Of a stretch of 64,000 nucleotides of DNA, positions 58,485 to 64,000 are shown piece by piece. The notes under the pieces are model-generated. The model saw nothing but the letters and a program-made list of their open reading frames with translations. It searched no databases and was not told the origin of the DNA. The stretch's first letter is position 1. Every line of letters begins with the position of its first letter. Made by a program: the position numbers and the translations under genes. Source of the DNA: Lysobacter panacisoli (GTDB taxonomy: Bacteria > Pseudomonadota > Gammaproteobacteria > Xanthomonadales > Xanthomonadaceae); NCBI RefSeq assembly GCF_009765165.1, contig NZ_VLNU01000001.1, positions 2,858,247 through 2,922,246 of the forward strand, written 5' to 3'.

Positions 58485-58979
58485 GTGAACGCACAGGTAC
58501 GAACGTTCGACAGCGGCGCGACCCGCAACCTCGACGCCGGCAAGCTCGATTTCGAGGGGTTCCTTAGCCCGTTGGTACTTGAGCGCTACGCCCAGTACAT
58601 GCACAAGCATCGAGAGCAGGCGGACGGCACGCTCCGCGACTCGGACAACTGGCAGAAGGGAATCCCGCTGCCGGTGTACATGAAGTCGGGGTGGCGGCAC
58701 TTCTTCGATTGGTGGAAGGAACATCGCGGCCTCGACACTGAGGCTGGCATCGAGGACACGCTGTGCGCCCTGCTGTTCAACATCAGCGGGTATCTGCACG
58801 AGTACCTGAAGGCGCAGGCGCCGGCCGTCGAACAACGTCTAACTGCGTTCGCTGCCGCCGTCTACGCCGACCCCATTGCCGCCATCCACGCCCACGTCCC
58901 GCCCTACGCGGAGCGCGACTCGGACGAGCCGATGGGGCTTACGGCGGGTGAGGCGATTACGGCCGGGGGCACGGACTGA
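58485..58979 (+). CDS. dATP/dGTP diphosphohydrolase N-terminal-domain protein
   Basis: A 164-residue protein. VRTFDSGATRNLDAGKLDFEGFLSPLVLERYAQYM followed by KGIPLPVYMKSGWRHFFDWWKEHRG is the pattern of the phage domain now called dATP/dGTP diphosphohydrolase N-terminal (formerly DUF5664), which in some phages is linked to MazZ-like nucleotide hydrolases that remove normal dNTPs. The GTG start at 58,485 is the likely one. The next gene overlaps its stop (TGATG). Activity is not established for this protein. Confidence 0.7.
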   Translation: MNAQVRTFDSGATRNLDAGKLDFEGFLSPLVLERYAQYMHKHREQADGTLRDSDNWQKGIPLPVYMKSGWRHFFDWWKEHRGLDTEAGIEDTLCALLFNISGYLHEYLKAQAPAVEQRLTAFAAAVYADPIAAIHAHVPPYAERDSDEPMGLTAGEAITAGGTD

Positions 58980-59725
58980 TGCGCCTCCTGACGATTGACG
59001 TGGAAACGCGGCCAATCGAGTCCCGTCACTGGGGGCTATGGGCGCAGAACATCGGCATCAACCAGATCCGCGATCCTGGTGGCCTCCTGTGCTTCGCTGC
59101 CAAGTTCCACGACGAGCGCAGCGTCCGTTTCCACTCGCTGTGGGAGGATGGAGAGAAAGCAATGGCCCGCAGCCTGTTCCGTCTGTTCGATGAGGCGGAC
59201 GCTGTGGCGGGTTGGAACAGCGACAAGTTCGACATCCGTTGGATTCAGGCGCAGTTCCTGAAGCACGGACTGAGCCGGCCGTCTCCGTTCGCGAAAGTGG
59301 ACCTGATGAAGTCGGTCAAGAAGCAGGTCTACCTGCCGTCCTACAAACTGGACTTCGTGGCTCGGTGGCTTGGTATTGGCGCCAAGGTCCGCACGGGCGG
59401 CTTCGACCTGTGGAACGACGTGCTCGACCAGTGCCCGAAGGCGTACGCCAAGATGCGCCGCTACAACATCAACGACACCAAGCTCACGGAAGCCGTGTTC
59501 GACCGGCTTAACGCGAAGGGGTGGGTGCTCGGCCTGCCGAATGCATCGGTCGAGGGCGGCCTGTGCTGCGTCAACCCGATGTGCCAGAGCGAGAACCTGA
59601 TTCGTCGCGGCTACGGCACCAGCAAGACGCGGAAGTACCAGCGCTGGCAGTGCAAGGACTGCGGCACGTTCATGAGCTCGACCAAGAGCGAGCCGGGTAG
59701 TGCGGCTCTGAGGCAGGCGGCATGA
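58979..59725 (+). CDS. DnaQ-like 3'-5' exonuclease with C-terminal zinc ribbon
   Basis: A 248-residue RNase H-fold exonuclease. Exo I is D7 and E9 (IDVET), Exo II is WNSDKFD (N80-D85), and Exo III is YNINDTKL (Y162, D166). A treble-clef or zinc-ribbon domain with C197, C202, C225 and C228 is added at the C-terminus. It has no polymerase domain. It may proofread, degrade host DNA, or be part of recombination. Confidence 0.87.
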   Translation: MRLLTIDVETRPIESRHWGLWAQNIGINQIRDPGGLLCFAAKFHDERSVRFHSLWEDGEKAMARSLFRLFDEADAVAGWNSDKFDIRWIQAQFLKHGLSRPSPFAKVDLMKSVKKQVYLPSYKLDFVARWLGIGAKVRTGGFDLWNDVLDQCPKAYAKMRRYNINDTKLTEAVFDRLNAKGWVLGLPNASVEGGLCCVNPMCQSENLIRRGYGTSKTRKYQRWQCKDCGTFMSSTKSEPGSAALRQAA

Positions 59726-59913
59726 CCCACTTCATGCGCTGGGTTCACCGCTTCTGCGTCGCCCTCCAATCCGTAAGCGCCATCGGTTGGGCGTGGGTCT
59801 ACGTGCAGCAGCCGTACTGGCTCGCACTGTTCAACTTTACGTGGTGCATCGCATTCGGAGCCTACAGCTACAACGCGCTGCGGGCGGAGAGGAAGGGCGG
59901 GGTGCAGGCATGA
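59722..59913 (+). CDS. small two-helix membrane protein
   Basis: A 63-residue protein with two hydrophobic helices (about residues 11-28 and 33-52, WLALFNFTWCIAFGAYSY) and a basic end. It is not recognised. Both ends overlap neighbouring genes (ATGA at each), so it is likely translated as part of the operon. Confidence 0.7.
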   Translation: MTHFMRWVHRFCVALQSVSAIGWAWVYVQQPYWLALFNFTWCIAFGAYSYNALRAERKGGVQA

Positions 59914-60494
59914 GGGGGCACGTTTACCCAGAGGTGTTCGAGGCTGTGTACACAGACCTGCCTCGCCTGGAGGATCTCGACAGCAATCAGCGGGGATTCG
60001 CCGAGCGTCTAGTTGATCGCTTGTACATGCATTACCCGGAGGGCGACCACGACCGGCTCGTGGAGGCGGCAGTCAAGGGAGCTCGCGCCAACCTGGCGAC
60101 TGCTCGCGTAGCCGCAAAGCGAATTGCCGAGCTACACAACGGCCCGGCGTACTGCTACTTGGCCTTCTATGGGCTTGGTGGGGTCGCCAACTTCGTGAAG
60201 ATCGGGATGACCCGACATCCGGAGAAGCGTCTATATGGCATGGCGACCGGTAACCCGTTGGATTGCCTCTGGGTGTACGTCTCAAGGCTGCCCGTCGCGA
60301 AGTCGGCGTTCCGTGTCGAGCAAGAACTGCACCGCCACCTCGATCCCAACAAGCGTCGCGGCGAATGGTTCTCAGTCGGTGAGACAGACGCGGGAGGTGC
60401 GGCTGCGCTGGCTCGTCAACTTCATGCGGTGGCTGTGGACGCTGACAGGGACGCGAGTGAGTTCACGCTGTTGGGGTATCGCGATGGTCGCTAA
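59910..60494 (+). CDS. GIY-YIG-like (T5orf172/MUG113-type) protein
   Basis: A 194-residue protein. The C-terminal part (about residues 88-165) is a GIY-YIG superfamily domain of the T5orf172/MUG113 type: NFVKIGMTRHPEKRLYGMATGNPL, then FRVEQELHRHLDPNKRRGEWF with the conserved Glu. The N-terminal half is helical. Such proteins can be homing-type or nicking nucleases; the active site residues seem intact by eye. Confidence 0.75.
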   Translation: MRGHVYPEVFEAVYTDLPRLEDLDSNQRGFAERLVDRLYMHYPEGDHDRLVEAAVKGARANLATARVAAKRIAELHNGPAYCYLAFYGLGGVANFVKIGMTRHPEKRLYGMATGNPLDCLWVYVSRLPVAKSAFRVEQELHRHLDPNKRRGEWFSVGETDAGGAAALARQLHAVAVDADRDASEFTLLGYRDGR

Positions 60495-60993
60495 GCCTAT
60501 GGAAGGGGATGGTCCGCAGGCGCGCGATCCGTACTCCAACGACAATCACGTCACCATCGCCGAGCTGATTTCGAGCTGCGACGACAATGCCGACCTCCTG
60601 GGGGCGCTCTCGTTCTCGCGCGGCTGGACCGAAGACGTGCCGCGTGATCGTCTGCAGCCGTGGCAGCAGATCGGGCCGGAAGTGCTGTGGGCGGTAAATC
60701 GCCAGACGGATGCCGAGCTTCCCAGGGTCGGCCCAGTCGTGTCGGACTACGTGTGCAATCTGCGCTGGGTGCGCCAGAAGCGCCTCAGCCGCCTGCAGAT
60801 CGAGTCTGCTGTTTACGACGCGTTTGAGCGGATTGTCTATGGTGAATGCATGACCGCCGACCTGTCGGCGATGATGGTTGCGTGCCGTAAGGAGACGTTC
60901 CTTGACCTTCGCGCCGAGGCGGTCGCCTTCATGGTGTTCTCGATGGGCATGTCCGAAGCGCGCGTGCGTGACCAGCTCCGAAACGGGAACTGA
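60484..60993 (+). CDS. phage protein, unknown (candidate late regulator by position)
   Basis: A 169-residue helical protein, not recognised. It has PWQQIGPEVLWAVNRQTDAEL and VCNLRWVRQKRLSRLQIESAVYDAFERIVYG. The ATG at 60,484 overlaps the upstream gene by 11 nt; an ATG at 60,499 is an alternative. As the last gene before the hairpin and the late-type genes it is in the position of an antiterminator Q, but no sequence supports that. Confidence 0.6.
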   Translation: MVAKPMEGDGPQARDPYSNDNHVTIAELISSCDDNADLLGALSFSRGWTEDVPRDRLQPWQQIGPEVLWAVNRQTDAELPRVGPVVSDYVCNLRWVRQKRLSRLQIESAVYDAFERIVYGECMTADLSAMMVACRKETFLDLRAEAVAFMVFSMGMSEARVRDQLRNGN

Positions 60994-61003
60994 GCACCAC
61001 CCG

Positions 61004-61124
61004 AAAAACGTCATACTCATAGAAAGAACGTCAAGTTTTGCCCTGCCTCGGGACTGAAACGGCGCTGCGCAACTAAGCGGGCCCCGAACACCGCAGGAGC
61101 CGCGAAAGCGCGCAGGGCTCCTTT
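61004..61124 (+). promoter_or_regulatory. repeat and hairpin ahead of the late genes
   Basis: Two direct AACGTCA copies (61,007-61,013 and 61,027-61,033, period 20) lie in an A-rich context. Further on, AGGAGCC (61,095-61,101) pairs with GGCTCCT (61,116-61,122) followed by TT, a terminator-like hairpin 12 nt before the next start. The arrangement fits a regulated late leader. Confidence 0.45.
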
Positions 61125-61135
61125 CAAGGACCGCC

Positions 61136-61393
61136 ATGACCCGCCCCACACTCACAGTTGTTGAGGGCGGCGGCAAGCCCGAGCCTGATCCGGAGATCAT
61201 CGAAATTTTCGAGTCGTTCCTGACTCGCGCCAAGGCGGGAGAGTTCGAGAACGTCTTGGTGGCGGTGGACAAGGGCGCTGGCACCATTCCGGAGTGTGTG
61301 GTCCGCGGCGAGGACGATCTGCAGATGATCTGCGTCGCTGAACTGCTGCTGCATCCGGCCAAGATGCTGGCGCTGGGGTACGAGCCGGAATGA
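61136..61393 (+). CDS. small phage protein, unknown
   Basis: An 85-residue acidic protein (MTRPTLTVVEGGGKPEPDPE ...) with EIIEIFESFLTRAKAGEFENVLVAV and DDLQMICVAELLLHP. It is not recognised. An AAGGA ribosome site precedes the ATG, and the stop overlaps the next gene (ATGA). Confidence 0.7.
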   Translation: MTRPTLTVVEGGGKPEPDPEIIEIFESFLTRAKAGEFENVLVAVDKGAGTIPECVVRGEDDLQMICVAELLLHPAKMLALGYEPE

Positions 61394-61860
61394 CCACGAT
61401 CGCGTGGGACTCCCGCTACGGCGAAATGGCCTCGGACACGCAGGTCACGTCCGGCAACCGGAAGCTGCGCGGCCACAAGGTGCTGCGCCTTCCCTGTGGG
61501 GGCCTGATGGGGTCCAGCGGCAACTGGGCGCAGATCGTGAAGGTTCAGCGCTGGGCCGAGAAGGGATTTCCGCCCGACGACAAGCCCGAGTTCGACGATG
61601 ACGCCGAATTCGAATGCCTGATCGTGAAGGGCGACGGGTCGATCTTCCTTCTGGACGACGACCTGGAGCTGATGCCCTTCCACGACGAGTTCATCGCGGT
61701 GGGCAGTGGCGGCACCTTGGCTGTAGCGGCTATGGAGTGCGGCAAGTCCCCTGCGGACGCGGTTCGGGTGGCGGCGAAGTTCGATGCTGCTACCAGCGAG
61801 CCGGTCGAGACGTTCGCGCTTGAGCCGAAGAAGGCCAAGGCGAAGCGTCGCAAGAAGTGA
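61390..61860 (+). CDS. HslV/proteasome-like Ntn-hydrolase phage protein
   Basis: A 156-residue protein resembling HslV. After removal of Met, T1 would be the nucleophile (TTIAWD). D15 (ASDTQVTSGN) and K29 (GHKVLRL) correspond to D17 and K33 of HslV, and the segment DEFIAVGSGGTLAVAAM matches HslV LIAIGSGGPYAQAAA. A Lys/Arg-rich tail (KKAKAKRRKK) ends it. Whether it forms rings or has a partner ATPase is unknown; no hslU is in view. Confidence 0.8.
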   Translation: MTTIAWDSRYGEMASDTQVTSGNRKLRGHKVLRLPCGGLMGSSGNWAQIVKVQRWAEKGFPPDDKPEFDDDAEFECLIVKGDGSIFLLDDDLELMPFHDEFIAVGSGGTLAVAAMECGKSPADAVRVAAKFDAATSEPVETFALEPKKAKAKRRKK

Positions 61861-61866
61861 GACTGA

Positions 61867-61941
61867 TGGGCCTTAGCCAAGTGGTAAGGCGGCGTGCTTT
61901 GAACTCGCCATGCGTAGGTTCGATTCCTACAGGCCCTGCCA
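61867..61941 (+). tRNA. phage tRNA-Gln(TTG)-like
   Basis: A 75-nt cloverleaf with CCA encoded. Acceptor TGGGCCT pairs with AGGCCCT except for a T-T at 1:72; the anticodon arm GCGTG-CTTTGAA-CTCGC has one T-T mismatch and gives TTG. The T-arm GTAGG-TTCGATT-CCTAC is perfect. Discriminator G suits Gln. Confidence 0.75.
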
Positions 61942-61946
61942 AGCAA

Positions 61947-62025
61947 GCGGGTCAACTAGCGCAAGGGGCGCGCAGCAGCCTTCCAAGCTGACGACCGCGG
62001 AGTTCGACTCTCCTGGCCCGCTCCA
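61947..62025 (+). tRNA. phage tRNA-Gly(TCC)-like, D-arm irregular
   Basis: The anticodon loop CTTCCAA gives TCC, and the acceptor GCGGGTC pairs with GGCCCGC with one G-T; the discriminator T and CCA match bacterial tRNA-Gly. The D-arm (AACTAGCGCAAGGGGCGCGC) is longer than normal and does not form a clean stem, and the T-stem has a mismatch. It may be a degenerate gene. Confidence 0.55.
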
Positions 62026-62031
62026 AACAAC

Positions 62032-62108
62032 CTTCGGGTAGCTCAATCAGGCAGAGCAGCGGCCTCCAAAGCCGCCGGTTGCAGGTTCGATTCCTGCCCC
62101 GTTGGCCA
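62032..62108 (+). tRNA. phage tRNA-Trp(CCA)-like, acceptor irregular
   Basis: The anticodon arm GCGGC-CTCCAAA-GCCGC and T-arm GCAGG-TTCGATT-CCTGC are perfect; the anticodon is CCA. The 3' acceptor CCCGTTG with G-CCA would need CAACGGG at the 5' side, but the DNA reads CAACCTTCGGG, so two pairs are lost or four bases are extra. Confidence 0.55.
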
Positions 62109-62141
62109 CACACAGACGCACTGCGTCACAGGGGAGAAGCA

Positions 62142-62330
62142 GTGCGCAACGAACTAAGCGAGGCCGTAGGGGCCGCGACGATCAAGTCTGCGCCACCGAT
62201 TGCGGTGGTTGGCGCGAGTGTCGCTGGCTGGGGCGTCCAAGAGTGGATGTACTTCACGACTACGGTCTACGTGGTCGCCCAGCTCGGCTATTTGCTGTGG
62301 AAGTGGTGGCGCGAGGCTAAGAAGAAGTGA
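62142..62330 (+). CDS. phage holin
   Basis: A 62-residue holin with two membrane helices: APPIAVVGASVAGWGVQEWMYF and TTTVYVVAQLGYLLWKWW, ending in basic REAKKK. The N-terminus and helix wording match class II holins of HP1/P21-like phages. GTG start with GGGGAGAAGCA ribosome site. The stop overlaps the endolysin start (GTGA). Confidence 0.85.
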   Translation: MRNELSEAVGAATIKSAPPIAVVGASVAGWGVQEWMYFTTTVYVVAQLGYLLWKWWREAKKK

Positions 62331-62800
62331 GCAAGGGCAAGGTCATCGTAGGCGGCGCTGGATTGGCTGCCGTGCTTGCGCTGGCCGCTCCGCTAATCCA
62401 GAGATACGAGGGGCTGAAGTACGACGCCTATCTCGATCCGGTTGGCATTCCGACAGCCTGCTGGGGCCATACAGGCCCCGACGTGAAGATGGGGCAGCGC
62501 TACACGCGCGCCCAGTGCGAGGCGTGGCTAGAGCAGGACATGCACGAGGCCAACGCCATCGTGCGGCGCTGCATTCCGGGTGATATGCCGCAGGGCGTCG
62601 AAAGTGCTCTGACGTCGGCCGCGTTCAACATCGGCCCGAAGGTCGTGTGCGGCTCAACGTTGCAGGGCTACGCGCTGGCGAGCAACTGGCAGGCCGCGTG
62701 TGCCGAGCTGAGCAAGTGGAAGTATTCGAAGGGCAGGGTCTTCAAGGGCCTTGTCTTGCGTCGCGCCGATGAGCGCCGCATGTGCGAGAGCGGGCTGTGA
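62327..62800 (+). CDS. SAR endolysin, lysozyme GH24 (R21-like)
   Basis: A 157-residue lysozyme. The triad is E28 (RYEGL), D37 (AYLDPVG) and T43 (GIPTACWGHTG), with the 9 and 6 residue spacings of R21. The N-terminus (VIVGGAGLAAVLALAAPLI) is a weakly hydrophobic, Gly/Ala-rich segment typical of a signal-arrest-release anchor. Such enzymes are released when the holin depolarises the membrane. Confidence 0.93.
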   Translation: MSKGKVIVGGAGLAAVLALAAPLIQRYEGLKYDAYLDPVGIPTACWGHTGPDVKMGQRYTRAQCEAWLEQDMHEANAIVRRCIPGDMPQGVESALTSAAFNIGPKVVCGSTLQGYALASNWQAACAELSKWKYSKGRVFKGLVLRRADERRMCESGL

Positions 62801-62904
62801 CCACCCAACTCCTAATCGGCTTCGTCGCTGGCGTCATAACGATATGCGCCGGAGTGGCCGGCCTCCTGATGTGGCTGCTGCGTAGCGCTACGAGGAACAA
62901 GTGA
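62797..62904 (+). CDS. tiny membrane protein in lysis cassette
   Basis: A 35-residue protein (MTTQLLIGFVAGVITICAG ...) with one membrane helix and a basic end (LLRSATRNK). The GTG start overlaps the endolysin stop and its stop overlaps the next ATG (TGATG). Not recognised; size and place suggest a lysis modulator. Confidence 0.6.
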   Translation: MTTQLLIGFVAGVITICAGVAGLLMWLLRSATRNK

Positions 62905-63029
62905 TGGACAAGACCAAGGCCAAGGTGATTGCGCTGATTGCCGTGTGCGGCGCTGCGCTCGTGGCGCTGGGCGTGTGGACGGCGGATAGCTGGGCCGGCC
63001 TCATCGGCGTGATGTTCGGGGCGATGTGA
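62904..63029 (+). CDS. tiny membrane protein in lysis cassette
   Basis: A 41-residue protein (MDKTKAKVIALIAVCGAALV ...) with one or two helices separated by TADSW. TGATG overlaps at both ends. Not recognised; it could be an antiholin-like modulator. Confidence 0.6.
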   Translation: MDKTKAKVIALIAVCGAALVALGVWTADSWAGLIGVMFGAM

Positions 63030-63301
63030 TGCCCGGGCAGGAATGGAACGCTCGGCTGGCGCAGGTCGCTGCTGAGGGTGGGTTTGCCATGACCTTCGCA
63101 CACCGCCAGCTTATGCACGGCGACCCAAGCAAGTTCACTTCTGGCCAAGCTACCACCGCTGCTGAAATCCGCCGGCCAGTGACGCGCGCCGACTTCGGCC
63201 CCTCCGGCGAGGTGGGTGACAAGTACTTCCGAGAGTTCTTGGCGCGAGACCAAATGCAGTTCCCCTGCGGCTGGGACGAAAGGGATTACAAAGGGGTCTG
63301 A
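63029..63301 (+). CDS. small phage protein, unknown
   Basis: A 90-residue soluble protein, not recognised (MPGQEWNARLAQVAAEGG ... FREFLARDQMQFPCGWDERD). The ATG overlaps the upstream stop; a GTG one codon upstream is also possible. It lies between the tiny membrane proteins and the protease lipoprotein. Confidence 0.6.
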   Translation: MPGQEWNARLAQVAAEGGFAMTFAHRQLMHGDPSKFTSGQATTAAEIRRPVTRADFGPSGEVGDKYFREFLARDQMQFPCGWDERDYKGV

Positions 63302-63302
63302 T

Positions 63303-63890
63303 GTGAAGTGGTTGCTGCTGACGCTGGCCTTTCTGATCGGAGGCTGCGGCGGCGGCGCATCCTTCCCGAAAGACTGGGACATCGAGAACTACACCCTGTC
63401 GCTTGAGTTCGAGCGGACGTGGTGCAGCGGCACGGCGGTAGGCAAGCACACGATCCTGACGGCGACGCACTGCCTTGGAGGTGGCGCGCTGGTCAAGGTC
63501 AACGGGGAGCCGGTGAAGGCTTCCAGCCACGTAGACGACGGCGCGGACCACTCGCTAGTGGTGGTGGACAAGACGTTTCGTACGTGGGCGCGCATGGGCC
63601 GCAAGCCTGTGCAGACGCAGCGGGTTCGACTGATCGGCACGCCCGGTGGCGAGGCTGATGTCTACCGCGAGGGCTACGTGGCCCGCGTGCGTGGGGACGA
63701 GGTGTGGTTCGTGTCGCCAGGATTCGGCGGCGATAGCGGCTCGGCCCTGTTTGATGACGGCGGCCGGATCGTTGCCGTGCTGTCTGGGGCGCGTACGTGG
63801 GTCGATTACCGTTCGGGCTCAGTCTTCACAGTCGTGGTGGCGTTCCCGATCAAGTTCACCGAGAAACAGTGGAAGGCGGCCGGTGTCTGA
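63303..63890 (+). CDS. trypsin-like serine protease lipoprotein
   Basis: A 195-residue protein. The signal peptide VKWLLLTLAFLIGGC has a lipobox with C15 as the likely lipid attachment. The chymotrypsin-type triad is visible: H56 (TATHC), D82 (ADHSLVVVD) and S145 (GGDSGSALF). It would be a periplasmic or outer-membrane-anchored protease. The GTG start at 63,303 is two nt after the upstream stop. Its stop overlaps the next start (TGATG). Confidence 0.85.
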   Translation: MKWLLLTLAFLIGGCGGGASFPKDWDIENYTLSLEFERTWCSGTAVGKHTILTATHCLGGGALVKVNGEPVKASSHVDDGADHSLVVVDKTFRTWARMGRKPVQTQRVRLIGTPGGEADVYREGYVARVRGDEVWFVSPGFGGDSGSALFDDGGRIVAVLSGARTWVDYRSGSVFTVVVAFPIKFTEKQWKAAGV

Positions 63891-64000
63891 TGAGCTGGAA
63901 AGCGGCTGGTGCGTTGATCCTCTTAATTGCCGCGTTTGCATTGGGCTGGTATTCGGGCGCGTTAGCTGGCCGCCTCGGCAAGGCGAATGCTGCCCAGAAG
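63890..64000 (+). CDS. Rz-like i-spanin, partial
   Basis: Only the first 37 codons are present: a short basic N-terminus, one membrane helix (ALILLIAAFALGWYSGALAG) and the start of a polar segment (RLGKANAAQK). This is the i-spanin pattern and the place where Rz follows the endolysin. TGATG overlap with the protease gene. Confidence 0.6.
   Translation, partial: MSWKAAGALILLIAAFALGWYSGALAGRLGKANAAQK

Larger units (their letters stand above)
49235..64000. mobile_element. prophage or temperate phage genome, left part
   Basis: From tRNA-fMet to the right edge every gene is of phage type: serine integrase, Arc-like regulator, cI/cro immunity region, replication genes, tRNA-like genes, holin, endolysin and an Rz-like protein. 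Coding sequence is visibly less GC-rich than the chromosome on the left. The right end (attR) and all structural genes lie outside. Genes are short, tightly packed and overlap at start/stop codons. Confidence 0.95.

Noticed and set aside
58485..58979. Complete 2-aminoadenine DNA system
   Set aside because: Only one candidate domain is present; no PurZ, DatZ or DpoZ is visible in the window.
49235..64000. Integrative conjugative element
   Set aside because: No relaxase or type IV secretion genes; cI/cro, replication and lysis genes show a temperate phage.

Overview
The window is high-GC gammaproteobacterial DNA of the Lysobacteraceae/Xanthomonadaceae type, probably close to Lysobacter or Luteimonas. 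I base this on protein character and gene order: fimV-truA-trpF, a divergent LysR gene then trpB-trpA-accD, glmM/secG/tRNA-Leu/nuoA-N/tRNA-fMet, and family-typical intergenic palindromes such as the TTCCCGC..GCGGGAA units. No database search was possible, so genus is inference.

Positions 1-49.2 kb are ordinary chromosome. On the minus strand lies a 5-oxoproline (pyroglutamate) cluster: a DUF969 membrane protein, pxpA, a LiaI-like peptide, a pxpB-pxpC fusion, a HIT protein and a dienelactone hydrolase. Next come rimO, an MgtC/DUF4010 membrane protein, GNAT, greB, an NlpE-like lipoprotein, a HerA-like ATPase, a MltD-like transglycosylase, DUF6891, a YhhN lysoplasmalogenase, psd and an SCO1 copper chaperone. 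Biosynthetic genes follow: prmB-aroC-dehydrogenase, asd, fimV-truA-trpF, LysR//trpB-trpA-accD, glmM. After these are a YejM-like sulfatase-fold protein, a 2OG-Fe(II) oxygenase, a deoxyinosine glycosylase, tpiA, secG and tRNA-Leu(GAG). The complete 14-gene NADH dehydrogenase operon nuoA-N (34.3-49.1 kb) has many overlapping start/stop codons and ends in a hairpin terminator before the initiator tRNA.

From tRNA-fMet (49,235-49,311) to the right edge the DNA is a temperate phage or prophage, with lower GC by eye. Its left end carries a large serine integrase, with three tiny genes upstream of it, whose last codons are read antisense through the tRNA. Then comes an Arc-type repressor with candidate operators. 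A lambda-like immunity region follows: two early leftward genes, cI flanked on both sides by palindromic operators, cro, and a CII-like gene. The replication block holds a replication protein gene containing iterons, a TOPRIM primase-helicase, a dNTP-hydrolase-domain protein, a DnaQ-like exonuclease and a GIY-YIG-type protein. An HslV-like peptidase and three tRNA-like genes come next. The lysis block has a holin, a SAR endolysin, two tiny membrane proteins, a trypsin-like lipoprotein and the start of an Rz-like protein. Packaging, head and tail genes and attR lie beyond the window.

The most interesting signals are: (1) a 9-bp palindrome shared between the left immunity operator and four repeats inside the replication gene; (2) the serine integrase overlapping and targeting the initiator tRNA; (3) a repressor with Thr where S24 proteins have their nucleophilic Ser; (4) the HslV-like gene with degenerate tRNAs; and (5) a lysis cassette containing a lipid-anchored serine protease.
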